From Sipunculus nudus (taxonomy: Eukaryota; Annelida; Sipuncula; Golfingiida; Sipunculidae): DNA of 64,000 nt. Below, piece by piece: positions 11,060-20,929 of this stretch. Within the stretch, counting starts at the first letter, position 1; every line of letters begins with the position of its first letter. The notes under the pieces are model-generated. The model searched no databases and was not told where the DNA came from. It saw only the letters and a list, made by a program, of their open reading frames with translations. Position numbers and translations under genes: made by a program. The stretch covers positions 62,145,159-62,209,158 of the forward strand of contig CM049313.1 in NCBI GenBank assembly GCA_026874595.1, in the 5' to 3' direction.

Positions 11060-11926
11060 TAGTGGTGGGCAGATCATCGATTTTTTTCGAAAGTCAGCCG
11101 GTTTGCTGCCACTTTCAAGCGCTCGATTACGTAAGGCAACTATCGATTACATCATACTCATGATTGTTTTTACCTGAATGTCTTTAAGTTATAGGCAAAA
11201 ACTAGTCTTCAATTTTTTACAACATTCCGCGTTTCATATAATGAGTCTGTGTTCCCAAATAACCTCCGTATATAGCTGGGTATGACACGGTAGATGAGAG
11301 AACGGAGGACTTATTAAACGTCTGTGAACTGGCAGGGAGCTGCAAAATTAGCGGAGAGTTTTCTAACGAGATGTTCATTGCAAAATATGGGCGGTATGGC
11401 GTTAAAATGCTCAATATTGCTCCAGGTCTATGCTCAACTGATGTCAGGTGCCGCTGCCGTATGAGTAATTATATTTTTAGCTTCCAATTACTTATTCTTT
11501 AATTTTTACCAAAAATTATATGGGCCTGTAATTTTATGGCAGGCCTGTGAAACCAGTGTGCATGTCGGCAGTCATCATAATTGTTATAAAAGTCCTGGTG
11601 GTGAAGTTAAAATGATACACGGGAGTATTCATGCATGAGGGCCAGCATGTAGATGTCCTGGACTGTGGTTTAATTATTGATTACTATAATCAATTAATAT
11701 GAAACTTTGAATAGCATATCTTAGTGATATAAGGAAAATATAAAAAGGCAAAAACTTCTTTTCGTCAGGTAGAATTTCTAAGACATGCCGGCTGGGTTAA
11801 GAGAGTACAGTTTCACAGATAATTGCACATATCTTTATATTTGTCTGAACCGATTAATAATCGATCATCGATCGGTTTGCCCAAACCGATGATCGATTAT
11901 GAAAAAGGAACCGACTCCCACCTCTA
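11060..11926. mobile_element. hAT-like non-autonomous transposon, 867 bp
   Basis: The element begins TAGTGGTGGG and ends CCCACCTCTA, terminal inverted repeats with 9 of 10 positions paired. It is flanked by ATTGTTAC (11,052-11,059) and ATTATTAC (11,927-11,934), an 8-bp duplication with one difference. Eight-bp duplications and short inverted ends are hallmarks of the hAT superfamily. Subterminal regions are rich in ATCGAT, and the last 70 bp contain a strong hairpin. The internal minus frame of 65 codons at 11,217-11,414 is not recognisable as transposase. The element would need a partner transposase to move. Confidence 0.75.
11857..11900. other. Subterminal hairpin of the hAT-like element
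   Basis: ATAATCGATCATCG plus CGGTTTG on the left pair with CAAACCGATGATCGATTAT on the right. Only an extra AT on the left arm and a CC loop interrupt about 20 bp of pairing. It lies 26 bp inside the right end and may be part of a transposase binding region (inference). Confidence 0.75.
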
Positions 11927-11934
11927 ATTATTAC

Positions 11935-12409
11935 CAATAATATTAATACAATTTTAATATTTCAACATGATGAAATAATCGGGCAGAAATAAAAAAATGA
12001 ATTCCATTTGCAATAATTTATAAACAATATTGTAAATATTTTTTATATGTCAATCAATATATAACAAGCCTTTCGTCGGTTCTATTATATTATATATTTT
12101 CTTATCCTTTTTTCATATACCCACCTGAAATGAATATTTCTGAACTAAGACTGTTTTTTTCATATCTGAATGTCTGAATATTTTAAATATATATTTTTAC
12201 AAAGGTAAAGATGATTCAGCCAAATCCCGCAGTGAATGTTAAGGAAAGCAAGTCTTGCAGTATGACGTTTTTAGAAGAAAAAAAGAGCTCAGTGCTGCGC
12301 TGGCTATAGTCGGAGGGTCCATGTTAACACCCGTCAACGTCAGGCATAATTGGTTTTAGATATATTACTAATATAAATTTGACAAGAGAATCAGTTTCAG
12401 TGTTTTTAC
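11935..12409. other. Unassigned DNA between two hAT-like elements
   Basis: About 475 bp of AT-rich DNA with no recognisable feature, separating two elements that probably belong to one superfamily. Confidence 0.5.
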
Positions 12410-12822
12410 TAGTGGTAGGAATTGTTTTTAAAATCATAATCGTTGATGGAAAATAAAAACTACCGATGATCGTTTATTAATCGATTATATGTTGTATTTT
12501 TTATATTATCTTGAAATATACTGTATACTAGTACCTAGAATATTTACCCAAACAGTAGTCTGACATATACATTGGTATTCTCAATTGAAACACCAATCCA
12601 CCCGCATTCAGGGTCGACTTGCCGTCGGACGTTTGTTGGCTGCGCAGGGTTCCGTTTTAATGCTGTTCGTTACTTTGTGTTCGTATATATCTGACAGGAT
12701 TAGATTCTTTGCATGTGTATACATAATAGTTTTCAAACGATTATGCAAAAATACAATCGATTGAATTGATTTTGCAAGAAACGACCAATTATCGATTTAA
12801 TCGATTAATCGGCACACCACTA
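12410..12822. mobile_element. hAT-like miniature element, 413 bp
   Basis: The ends TAGTGGTAGG and CACACCACTA form short inverted repeats. Flanks GTTTTTAC (12,402-12,409) and GTTTTCAA (12,823-12,830) agree at 6 of 8 positions, a candidate decayed 8-bp target duplication. Subterminal ATCGATT/AATCGAT motifs, such as ATCGATTTAATCGATTAATC near the right end, resemble the 11,060-11,926 element. No coding frame. It is likely a miniature hAT relative older than its neighbour. Confidence 0.65.
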
Positions 12823-12830
12823 GTTTTCAA

Positions 12831-13194
12831 TAGCTAATGATGGTACACGTTTAAAGAAGCCTTTGTATACTTATTTTAAGCAAAACAAGAATGTTTAGTC
12901 TTAAAAAAATATTTAGTCTTTAAAGAAACAAAATTATAGCCTTATGTTAAGTACATCTTTAAGTAGCTCTCGTTTACCTCGATTAATTATCCATTACTGG
13001 GGCGTATAATCTATATTATAATTGTATCCTGGCGACTGGTGGTGCCACCTTAATCTTTTCTAGTTTTCTTGCTTTTAATACCCCCATCATCGTCACTTTA
13101 CTGTTCTGTGAGGTTTTCAAATAAAAAACTAAAGGACAGAGTTCTTTCATATTATGCAGATGCATAGATATGAGTTCATGGATGAATTCTATTT
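12831..13194. other. Unassigned DNA
   Basis: About 360 bp with AAAATATTTAGTCTT-like short duplications near 12,895-12,925 and no recognisable gene. Confidence 0.5.
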
Positions 13195-13620
13195 AAATGA
13201 GGGTCATGACCTTTACTATGAGAGTGGCCTTGACCTTGAATATACCCAAATTTGTTGAAAAACAAACAAAAACATTGTTTCTCAAGGGGCTTGATGCTGT
13301 TTTTCTGAAAATCCGAATGGAAAATGTCATATAATTTGTCGAATGATTTTAAAATCCTGTGACCTTGACCTTGACTTTCAAGGTCAAATTTGCCGATATA
13401 TATGATTTCTGTTTCTAGGATCTTTTTTTTCAAGACCAGTGACGGTGACGCTGGTTTTCAAGGTAAAATCTACCAATTGATAGGATTCTTGTTCACCCAA
13501 TAACTTTTTAAATATAATTCTCTTTCCTTTAAATATGACACAAAGATATTTCTACCATGGAAAATTTTTTTTTTCAAAACCAATGACCTTGACATTGGTT
13601 TTCGAGGTCAAATCTGTTTA
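13195..13620. repeat. GACCTTGACCTT / AAGGTCA repeat region
   Basis: Several degenerate blocks combine TGACCTTGACCTT-type sequence with an inverted TTTCAAGGTCAAAT. The clearest are at 13,361-13,386, about 13,457 and 13,584-13,613, with further half-sites at 13,201 and 13,229. AGGTCA is the half-site bound by many nuclear receptors, and TCAAGGTCA is the extended monomer site of the ERR/SF1 type (established knowledge). I recall similar sequence as a dispersed repeat in mollusc genomes, so repeat origin is likelier than a dedicated enhancer. Confidence 0.6.
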
Positions 13621-13946
13621 AAACGCATGATTTTAGAAGACCCAATTAATTTTGAAAAACTGCTTTTCTTTTCTTCAAATTTAATACGCAAATTGTCTCC
13701 ACCAAGATGTCGGACAGGATGTCCCTGGTTGCCTTGGTCTCGTCCAGTGTCAGTGTACGCTTCTGAAGAACGAGGTCTGTTTATGAGGGGGTTGCCTATA
13801 TGTCTAGTCATCGGTGGTGGACCTCGATCTTTGCCTTGGAACTCTTCTGTGACCACCCCTCGGTAATGACCGTTTATTGACCTGCCAGGTATGTTCAAAG
13901 AGGGATCTTTTCCATATTTCCCCGATATATCTTGGAAAATTTTGCA
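13608..13946 (-). other. Possible coding exon, minus strand, product unknown
   Basis: A minus frame of 113 codons is open from a TAA at 13,947-13,949 to a TGA at 13,608. The central 80 codons are G/R/N/P-rich and hydrophilic (NGHYRGVVTEEFQGKDRGPP, then GRDQGNQGHPVRHLGG). Local GC rises within 13,690-13,910 and drops outside it. TTTTCCAAG at about 13,930-13,938 (read on the minus strand) could be a splice acceptor and a GGTGGAG near 13,700 a weak donor, so the real exon might be about 13,700-13,930. There is no ATG at the start and no family I recognise. A chance frame or repeat fragment remains possible. Confidence 0.3.
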
Positions 13947-14045
13947 TTAATATGCAAAGTGTCTATCGCGAGATAAAACGCAAGGATCAATGCATTAAAT
14001 TTTGAAGTAATTAAGATTTCCATAATTAAAAAAATCAAATGATTA

Positions 14046-14047
14046 TA

Positions 14048-14102
<55 letters not shown>
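14046..14102. repeat. (TA)n microsatellite
   Basis: About 28 TA dinucleotides with one TG interruption near the left end. They are directly followed by GTGTCATTGTGACATTAG, a short palindromic stretch. Confidence 0.95.
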
Positions 14103-14106
<4 letters not shown>

Positions 14107-16354
14107 CATTGTGACATTAGCGAGAGACAGACCAGTTCACCTGTGTGTTGGTAAAGCGTGAGGCTTGAGGTTGGGTAAGGATCCGGGCGGAGGTAATCAG
14201 GCTGCGACTACACTTCAAGTTACATGTGTTACTGTTTGTGATTCTGCCTTCTTACATGTATAACTGTTTGTGATACTGGATTCCTAGATTTTTTTTAAAT
14301 ACGTTGGTAAGGATGTAACAATGGATGCCACGAATGCTTTGTACTGTATTCCAAAAAAAGCTTACGCAAGGTTGTCTCTTGAATTGAGAAAGTATACAAT
14401 GTCTGACGTGTGTTCCTTTCATCTTAGTTGAGGGCGTGCCCTTTATCATACAAAGCTATTCTGCTAAAGTAGAAAAGACCAACTCTTGCTGTTTGTCCTC
14501 TACTCAATAAACCTTTGTGTGTCGCGTACCGAGCGCCTGTAGATTTAACATTCCGCACCTGCTCATTTCCGGATAATTACACTGATGTCTTTGTCCTGAC
14601 GGCTAATATCATGACAAGAAGCAGATACAACGTTCAATGACACGAAAGGCTTTTTGTTGTGTAAATAATCAAACACATTCAGTAGTATCTGGAATGAAAG
14701 AATCATCACGGGTTTGGGTCAGTTCTCAATGTTTTACACGTTCGTGACCGTGGTTAATTGACTGTCACGGCCTTGCCCCGGGGTAAGTTGTTATCCGTCT
14801 GTTTTGATGACAATAATACCCAAGCTATTTAGCATGTTGCTTTGTTTTCCTTTTTACTCCTAACGGAATTTTCCATGAAAATAAGCCATATCTTATAATT
14901 AATCTTACTAAATTGTTTTTTTTTATATTTTCAATTTTAGCAACTTTATTTCTTTTCTACAGTCAAGAATTTAAAAATTTTATACAATAACCATAGTGTT
15001 TTCTTTTGTATTCACTTATTATCACAACCAAACCTGGTCATTAAGAAGGATAATTGTTTATATACAGATTTACACAAAGGCCTACTTTTAACATATATTT
15101 TATGAAAAATTTTATTACTTTAACCGCTAAGTCTCGCTCAAGTTTTGAAAATTAAAAGCGGTAACACTTGGATATAGCTCATTTTCAACATAACCGAATT
15201 TTAGTGTACCATCTGTTCATGTTGCTTTAGAATGTTCGACTGTCATTAATAAAGATTTTAATACTCTTATTATTCATATAATATATATAGTTCATCTAAA
15301 AATTGAAACATGCAAACAACATGAGAAATTTGAAAATTAAATGTTATAGTCGCGAGATTTATAAGGAAAACTGCATTTTTTATGTTGGACCTGTTCAACA
15401 CCTTGTGTTGCTTTATTTGGTTTTAAGTATGATGAAATATACTTTTGAAAAATGGTTCCATCCTTTTTGTAATGCTGATTTACCTTTTTTTGTCTACGCA
15501 GATATTTTTAATTTTCTTTTAATTAAACTGTGACCAGGTAGTAGTGCTTCCCCATTATTATTGCTCCAAAGAAAAATAAACAACGTTAATACTAGTTTTG
15601 CATGCAAACAGTGCTTCAGTACAAAAACCGGTGTCTTAATTCGTTAAACCAGTCCAATAAAACGTCCAGGGATGTCTAAAAAGTAAACCGCATGTTGTCT
15701 TGGGTAGATGTCTGTTTACCAATTAAAACTTTTAATTAAGCAAGCTTCCAATTATTCTCTCACAGGAGTGCAAATGGGCTTGGTCTCAGTACAAGCATAT
15801 TGCACGTTACGTGACACGGGAGAGTAGCCGAGCACCTCAGAGTCGAGGGAATCAACTTTTTACTGGAGATTAAAAAGAGAGGTTCAGTAGTTCTCAAAAC
15901 GAGGTTCCTCTCTTGACCTGGACGGCCGTGAGGGGGGGGGGGGGGTTGCTTATGGCGACATTCGGCTCACGGTCGACGACATTTTTTCGTCAATATTAGT
16001 TCCGAATATTGATCGGGATCTTAACATTGAATAATGGTGCGAATTTTTCGATAAAATATTAACAAGAAATTTCCGACAAAAGAATCTGTAAAATTGCTTA
16101 AAATACAGGTTTACAGTATTGTCTTAAAAAAAGCCGACAAACAGCCCCCTTGTTTCAAGGCAACTAGTATGCTAGGAAATATCTCGACGCTCACAACATT
16201 TTTTTCCTTGATACACACAGTAAGAAAGATGTTCAATATCTATTTATTTTCAAACAATTGTATAAAAAATGTATGTAAGTTTCTCGTGGGAATTAATCTT
16301 GGCAGGTTTATTCATGCGGACAGGACAGACATTCATATACACGGTCAACAGACC
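14103..16354. other. Unassigned DNA with no recognised gene
   Basis: About 2.2 kb. Contains GTGTTGGTAAAGCGTGAGG near 14,143 that vaguely recalls a tRNA-derived head but lacks a B box, a G14 run at 15,932-15,945, and frames of up to 76 codons without protein-like composition. Confidence 0.5.
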
Positions 16355-16406
16355 GCAAGCTTCACTAGCGAGACAGTTCGGTCCGCTTTTATGTCACCCC
16401 ATAACA
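16355..16406 (-). repeat. Truncated 3' LTR of the TRIM
   Basis: On the minus strand it starts TGTTATGGGGTGACATAAAA and continues to AGTGAAGCTTGC, where similarity to the 5' LTR stops abruptly. CATAAAAG could be a weak TATA-like element. Confidence 0.8.
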
Positions 16407-16417
16407 CACCCCCTCCC
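16407..16417 (-). other. Polypurine tract of the TRIM
   Basis: On the minus strand GGGAGGGGGTG lies immediately upstream of the TGTTAT that opens the 3' LTR. That is the expected position of the plus-strand primer in LTR elements. Confidence 0.75.
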
Positions 16418-16509
16418 AAGAGCATTCTGCTATCAGAACAAGAAGAATTATCCCAGGAGTCACACTTTTGTGAGCTTATTCCCTGGGCCACAAAGTTTAC
16501 CGTCACGTT

Positions 16510-16522
16510 GGACGAGCCCCCA
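16510..16522 (-). other. Primer binding site, tRNA-Pro type
   Basis: TGGGGGCTCGTCC on the minus strand lies 3 nt after the 5' LTR. It equals the complement of the CCA-bearing 3' end of eukaryotic tRNA-Pro over 13 nt (the same primer used by several vertebrate gammaretroviruses), after which it diverges. Confidence 0.75.
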
Positions 16523-16525
16523 TTT

Positions 16526-16680
16526 TGTTACGAAGACAAATTTTCAGGGGAAAATTCTGGGCCGATCCGGGATACGAACCCATGTCGGTGGCGCACAAGT
16601 CCGGCGTACCAACCGCTTCGCTAGAAAAGCAAGCTTCACTAGCGAGACAGTTCGGTCAGCTTTTATGTCACCCCGTAATA
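16526..16680 (-). repeat. 5' LTR of the TRIM with A and B boxes
   Basis: Minus-strand order: start TATTACGGGGTGACATAAAA, the conserved GACCGAACTGTCTCGCTAG, an A-box-like TAGCGAAGCGGTTGG (16,609-16,623), a B-box-like GGTTCGTATCC (16,570-16,580), then AAAATTTGTCTTCGTAACA at the end. The T-arm-like GGGTTCGTATCCC can form a stem with a 7-nt loop. A and B boxes form the internal promoter of RNA polymerase III genes, so the LTR may be transcribed by Pol III (inference). Confidence 0.75.
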
Positions 16681-16840
16681 ATATAAAACATTACAAGCCC
16701 AGCTCAGTCATGCAGATCTCTGGTGTAAATGAAATTTTATTAAAAAATAAACGGTAAATATTGATAATGAACGAACCTAAATGAAAATACCGAATACATG
16801 AAATATAAAAAAAAGGTAAAACTTAATGATGAACGAATTT
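16681..16840. other. Spacer before tandem duplication
   Basis: AT-rich sequence between the TRIM and segment A of the tandem duplication. No target-site duplication for the TRIM can be shown because its 3' LTR is truncated. Confidence 0.5.
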
Positions 16841-17405
16841 AACGTTCTTCAACATTAATTAAAAAATATACGATATGACGATCCAACAGGCAGGAATCGG
16901 CCTCAATGAGCACTTGTGTTCTCGGCTTACATGTCACCCGCAGTGAATGCCGTGGACAAGGCAGAGAATGTTCCGGTCTCGCAACTTTAACCTTTGAGAA
17001 TAATTTTCCTGTACACGACTTGTTTGACAAGTGAAGTGTGAAGGATTCATTTAAGAGGAGCGTTTGAAAACCTTTTACAAAATCAATCTGGTACATTTCA
17101 CCCCTGGGTGAAAAACAGACCCCTCGAAGTTTGGCTTTACTATTTCTCTTTTCCCAGCGGTAGGATCCCCTGGGGTTCAGTGCGCTTAGTAGATTTGTCA
17201 GCGACGGGCAATCCTTCCCGGAAAAACAAACAGCTTAATAAAGTACACAAAAACCAAATGAAGACATTCTTATTTATAAGCTTTAGACATCCGGAATTTT
17301 AATTGAACAAATTATAGCATGGCTTGGTTCTGTGCGCCCGTGTGTTATTCGGTACAATGTTTCTTTGCGCTACTGGATTTTATTTCTGCGGCGGGAGAAC
17401 TCCAC
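16841..17405 (+). repeat. Duplicated segment A, first copy
   Basis: Starts AACGTTCTTCAAC and ends near CTTTGCGCTACTGGATTTT. It aligns along its length with 17,875-18,436, for example TTTCACCCCTGGGTG, AGTAGATTTGTCAGCGA and GAACAAATTATAGCATGGCT. Identity is roughly 75-80 per cent by eye. The internal short frames (16,839-17,096 minus and 17,108-17,302 plus) are not conserved between the copies, which argues against coding. Confidence 0.85.
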
Positions 17406-17874
17406 TTTGACATTTACCTTCCTGTCCCCTCATTTGTTTTAATTCACCAGTTCTTATTTGTAACACCGTGATCTGTTCACATTATCTTTTTAAACATTTT
17501 TATGCACACGTCCACCTCCTATTTGCTAAGAAGGAGAATATTAAATTGAATTCACATCTCATGACAAGCCCTACCCCGTTATCAGGATTAGCACCGTAAG
17601 TTAATTATCTTTTCTGTCTTTACTCAATCCTCACCATTAGGTTATTTCATTGCTTCAGGTCAGTAGTTATAACGAAATCCTGCTATCAGGCAAACAAATA
17701 AACAAACAAACATACCGAAACGGATAAAAACATAACCTCCTTAGCTGAAAAAAATTGGAAGATCAGCACTGCTGGGAGATAATGAACAAAATACATAGTG
17801 GTTAATAATTCTAATAAATAACAATGAAACTTGATAGTGTAGTGGTATTAATGAAGTAGGATTGTGAGCCCCTT
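17406..17874 (+). repeat. Duplicated segment B, first copy
   Basis: Begins TTTGACATTTACCTTCCTGT and ends near GATTGTGAGCCCC. It aligns with 22,367-22,855 through landmarks such as AACACCGTGATCTGTTCACA, GAAATCCTGCTATCAGGCAA and AACATAACCTCC. No coding capacity conserved between copies. Confidence 0.85.
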
Positions 17875-18436
17875 AACGTTCATCAACGAAAGATGAAAAA
17901 TATACGATATGACGACCCGAATCGGGATTAATAAGAACCAGGCACGAATCGGGTTTAATAAGAACCTGTGTTCTCGTAGTACAAGATCCCCGCAGTGAAT
18001 ACCGTAGAGTAGTCAAAAATGTTCCGGCCTGGCAATTTTTTTCCTTTGAGAATTATTTTCTTGTACACGACTTGTCAGACAAGATAGATGTGAAGGACTC
18101 ATTTTAGAGGAGCGTTTGACAACCTGTTATAGTATCAATCTGGAACATTTCACCCCTGGGTGCAAATCACCCCTCGTACTTTCGTGCTTTTGCTTAACTC
18201 TTTCTTGTATCCGAGCGCGCAGGATCATCCGGGTTCGTTGCGCTAAGTAGATTTGTCAGCGAGGGGCAACCCTTTCCAGAGAAACAAACAACAGCTTAAT
18301 AATGTACACAAAAAATGCAGACATTCTTATTTATAACCTTTTAGATATCCGGAGTTTTGATTGAACAAATTATAGCATGGCTAGGTTTTGTTCGCATAGT
18401 GTTATTTGGTACTATTTCTTTGCGCAAATGGATTTT
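17875..18436 (+). repeat. Duplicated segment A', second copy
   Basis: The second copy of segment A, offset 1,034 bp from the first. It contains an extra local duplication of CGAATCGGG(A/T)TTAATAAGAA near 17,917-17,966. Its right end (GGATTTT) is abutted by the GTGAACCTGTGAGC head of the inserted element instead of by segment B. Confidence 0.85.
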
Positions 18437-18676
18437 TAGTGAACCTGTGAGCTTATGCGATGGTGCGGCGTCGTCCATCGTGCGTCGTGCGTCGTACGTC
18501 GTGCGTCGTCTGTACGTTAACCATAGCTATCTCAAAAACGGCAGGAGCTAGCATCACCAAATATTTTTCAAATAATCAGTCATAAAAAAAAACTATATCG
18601 GATTTTGTTTATTTTTTATCTAACTGCATTTTCTCAGATTTTATAGGGAAAAAGCTAAAAAAAAGCTTTAAAAATC

Positions 18677-19320
18677 TTCTTCTCCGAAACTGTCCAGCCA
18701 AATTGTCCAATATTTCACAGAAATGATCCCTTGAACAATCTTTCTCAAGTTTGTTCGAATGGTTCCAGTTCGGCCATTTTTGGCAGAGTTACAGGAGGTT
18801 GAACTTTGTTAACTGTGCAAAAAAGCATATTAAAATTTAAATCTCAGAAACGGCTGGAGGTATCATCACCAAATTTTATGCCAATGTTGGTCACATAGGT
18901 CATATCTGAAATTGAGGTATTGGTGGCGCCACCTGCATGGGCCTTTTTTGTACGGGGTCATTAGTGCCTGTATCACACTGAGGGCTACAAAAAACTTCTT
19001 CTCTGAAACCATATGGCCAAAATGTTTAATATCGCACAGAAATTATCCTAGGGTAGTGCTTTCTGAAGTTTGTTCAAATGGTCTCTTTTCAGTGACTTTT
19101 GGTTAAGTTATGGGAAGCTGAATTTAGTCATATGCCATAACAGCCCATTTTAGCTCAGTGGCTACAAAGATCTTCTACTCAAAAAACACTGGGCCAAATT
19201 CGTAAATCTCACTCATTAATTATCCTCAGATGTTGATAATTCAAGTTTGTTCAAATGGTTTTGATTCAGTGCTTTTTGGCTGTGTTACGGGAAGCTGAAC
19301 TTAGCCAGTTTGCTGTATCT
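18677..19320 (+). repeat. Degenerate 150-200 bp repeats inside the inserted element
   Basis: Three diverged units share CTTCTTCTCCGAAAC or CTTCTCTGAAACC, a CACAGAAATGATCC-like block, AAGTTTGTTCGAATGGTT, and a TTTTGGCAGAGTTACAGGAG-type block at about 18,677, 18,991 and 19,169. Spacing varies between roughly 180 and 310 bp. Confidence 0.65.
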
Positions 19321-20213
19321 TCCTATATGAGTTATAAACTTGCAAAACGTTTTTCGACTGATGCCACTGAAACTAGTTTGTTAAATATTTTACAAGAATA
19401 ATCCCTACAAAATTCTTATAATAATTGTCATTTATGGTTCCACATGAATGATTTTTGGCTGAATTTAGAGATTGAATTGAGTCATTTTACCATATATGTT
19501 AGCAGTGTGATGCTGTTACATCTAGCCTGCCACCAGTTAATAAGCATCTATTACATCATGCCACTAGACATTTAGATTTCAGGTTATATTTGGTTAATAT
19601 TGACAAGAAATTTTTTTGAAAGCTTTTAAAAAATTTAGATTTACGATTAAAGTTATTCATTATACCAGGCAATGTTACAATCATGGATATTCAGCTCTCT
19701 GTGGCTATATAAAGACAGCTGTACGTGGATTATAAATTATTGGTATCCCTACTCAACTTAATTCAAGAATTTGCCATCAATGATATATATCTGTATTTTA
19801 ATTTTGCATTCAGTATGCATTCGTAATAATTTTACATATATTTCTGATTTCTTTTTTATAAAAAGTCAACTGAAAAGCATTTTGTATCGGGAAAATAAAT
19901 CTCAAAGTTATTTCAAGTAGGGACCACTTTTGTGTACAGATGGTAGCACTGGGTTACCATTGGCAGATAGCCAGTGCCTTGATTTTGGCCATTAGCCAAG
20001 ATAATGTCAGCTCTATAAATAGTTTTGGCACAGTGCCAGGATTGGAAGAAGTGCAGCCAGGTATAGGTTTAGAGTTCACTCAGTGCAGCAGCTGCATTCT
20101 ATTTATAGCTTTGTCAGACTGCTCACTGCATCATATTTGGCACCAAAGTTCAGCCTGAATCTGTTTATAGCTTTGGCAGACTGCCAACTGTGTCAGATTA
20201 TGCAACAGTTCAA
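19321..20213. other. Middle part of the inserted element, no clear structure
   Basis: AT-rich sequence followed by GC-richer sequence with many CAGTGCC/GCCAGTG-type short repeats (19,930-20,200). Frames of up to 73 codons lack protein-like features. Confidence 0.4.
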
Positions 20214-20300
20214 GAGTTCACTCAGTGCAGCCAGGTACAGGTCAAAAGTTCACTCAGTCTAGCCAGGTGCAGGTCAAGAGTTCACTCAATGCAGTAGCTT
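20214..20300 (+). repeat. 32-bp tandem repeat
   Basis: Two full units and a partial one, each starting AGTTCACTCAGTGCAGCCAG or a close variant and ending CAGGTCAA, repeat with a 32-bp period (AGTTCA at 20,215, 20,247 and 20,279). A related unit occurs at about 20,074. Confidence 0.8.
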
Positions 20301-20929
20301 GAGGCAGCAATTTGTCACAGGTCACTTGGGGGCAACTGCCTTACTCACCTAAGCCTTGTCAGCCCAGTGCATCAAACTCTGGGGAAGTTTGATGTATTGG
20401 ACTGATACCTGTCTATGCGTCTCTGATGGTATTCTCATTTACAAGACAGGTGGAGCCACCTACATTGACTTTTGCAGTGTATGCGCATGCTTATTTCTAC
20501 AGAGGAATTTGATACATCAGCTTAAAATTGGGTGTTTGTACATATCGGGTAGCTGTATAGAGTACAAGACTGGTGCGCCATCTACAATAATTTTTGCACA
20601 GTGTATGTCCCTGCTTATTTCACAGGAGGGGTTTGACATATCAGTATGACATTGGGCATATGTAAATATCTCTTCGTTGTATATAAGACTGATGGTGCCA
20701 GCAACAATCATTGTATCCACCAAAACAGAGTTTTGCGGATACTATGTTTTCAGTCGAACACCGACGCTGCCGCCATCGCCGCATAGGTTTCCAGAGAACT
20801 CTTCCATAACCACTGGGCAGAATTTTTAAAATTCGGAATTATGATCAGTCACATATGAACTGCTGCTCCCTCATTTTTGGTTGACCTCTGACCTTTCCTC
20901 TCTGCCCAGCGTCCATTTGTGCGTCTATT

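Larger units (their letters stand above)
16355..16680 (-). mobile_element. Miniature LTR retrotransposon (TRIM) with tRNA-like LTR
   Basis: Read on the minus strand, a 155-bp 5' LTR (16,526-16,680) is followed by 3 nt, a primer binding site (16,510-16,522), about 95 bp of non-coding internal DNA, a purine tract (16,407-16,417) and the first 52 bp of a 3' LTR (16,355-16,406), which is then truncated. The 5' LTR ends in GTAACA and begins TATTAC; the 3' LTR begins TGTTAT, so the original ends were probably TGTTAC...GTAACA, the TG...CA pattern of LTRs. The two LTR starts differ at 3 of 52 positions. With no coding capacity and a total of 326 bp it fits the TRIM class, which moves using proteins of other LTR elements. 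The unusual part is the tRNA-like block inside the LTR. Confidence 0.78.

Noticed and set aside
14130-14200. tRNA-derived SINE head (GTGTTGGTAAAGCGTGAGG)
   Set aside because: Only a weak A-box-like stretch; no B box match and no repeat copy elsewhere in the window.
16094-16757. Two overlapping plus-strand frames of 162-176 codons
   Set aside because: They run through the antisense of the TRIM and its tRNA-like LTR. The peptide text (for example IRDTNPCRWRTSPAYQPL) is a translation of non-coding repeat.
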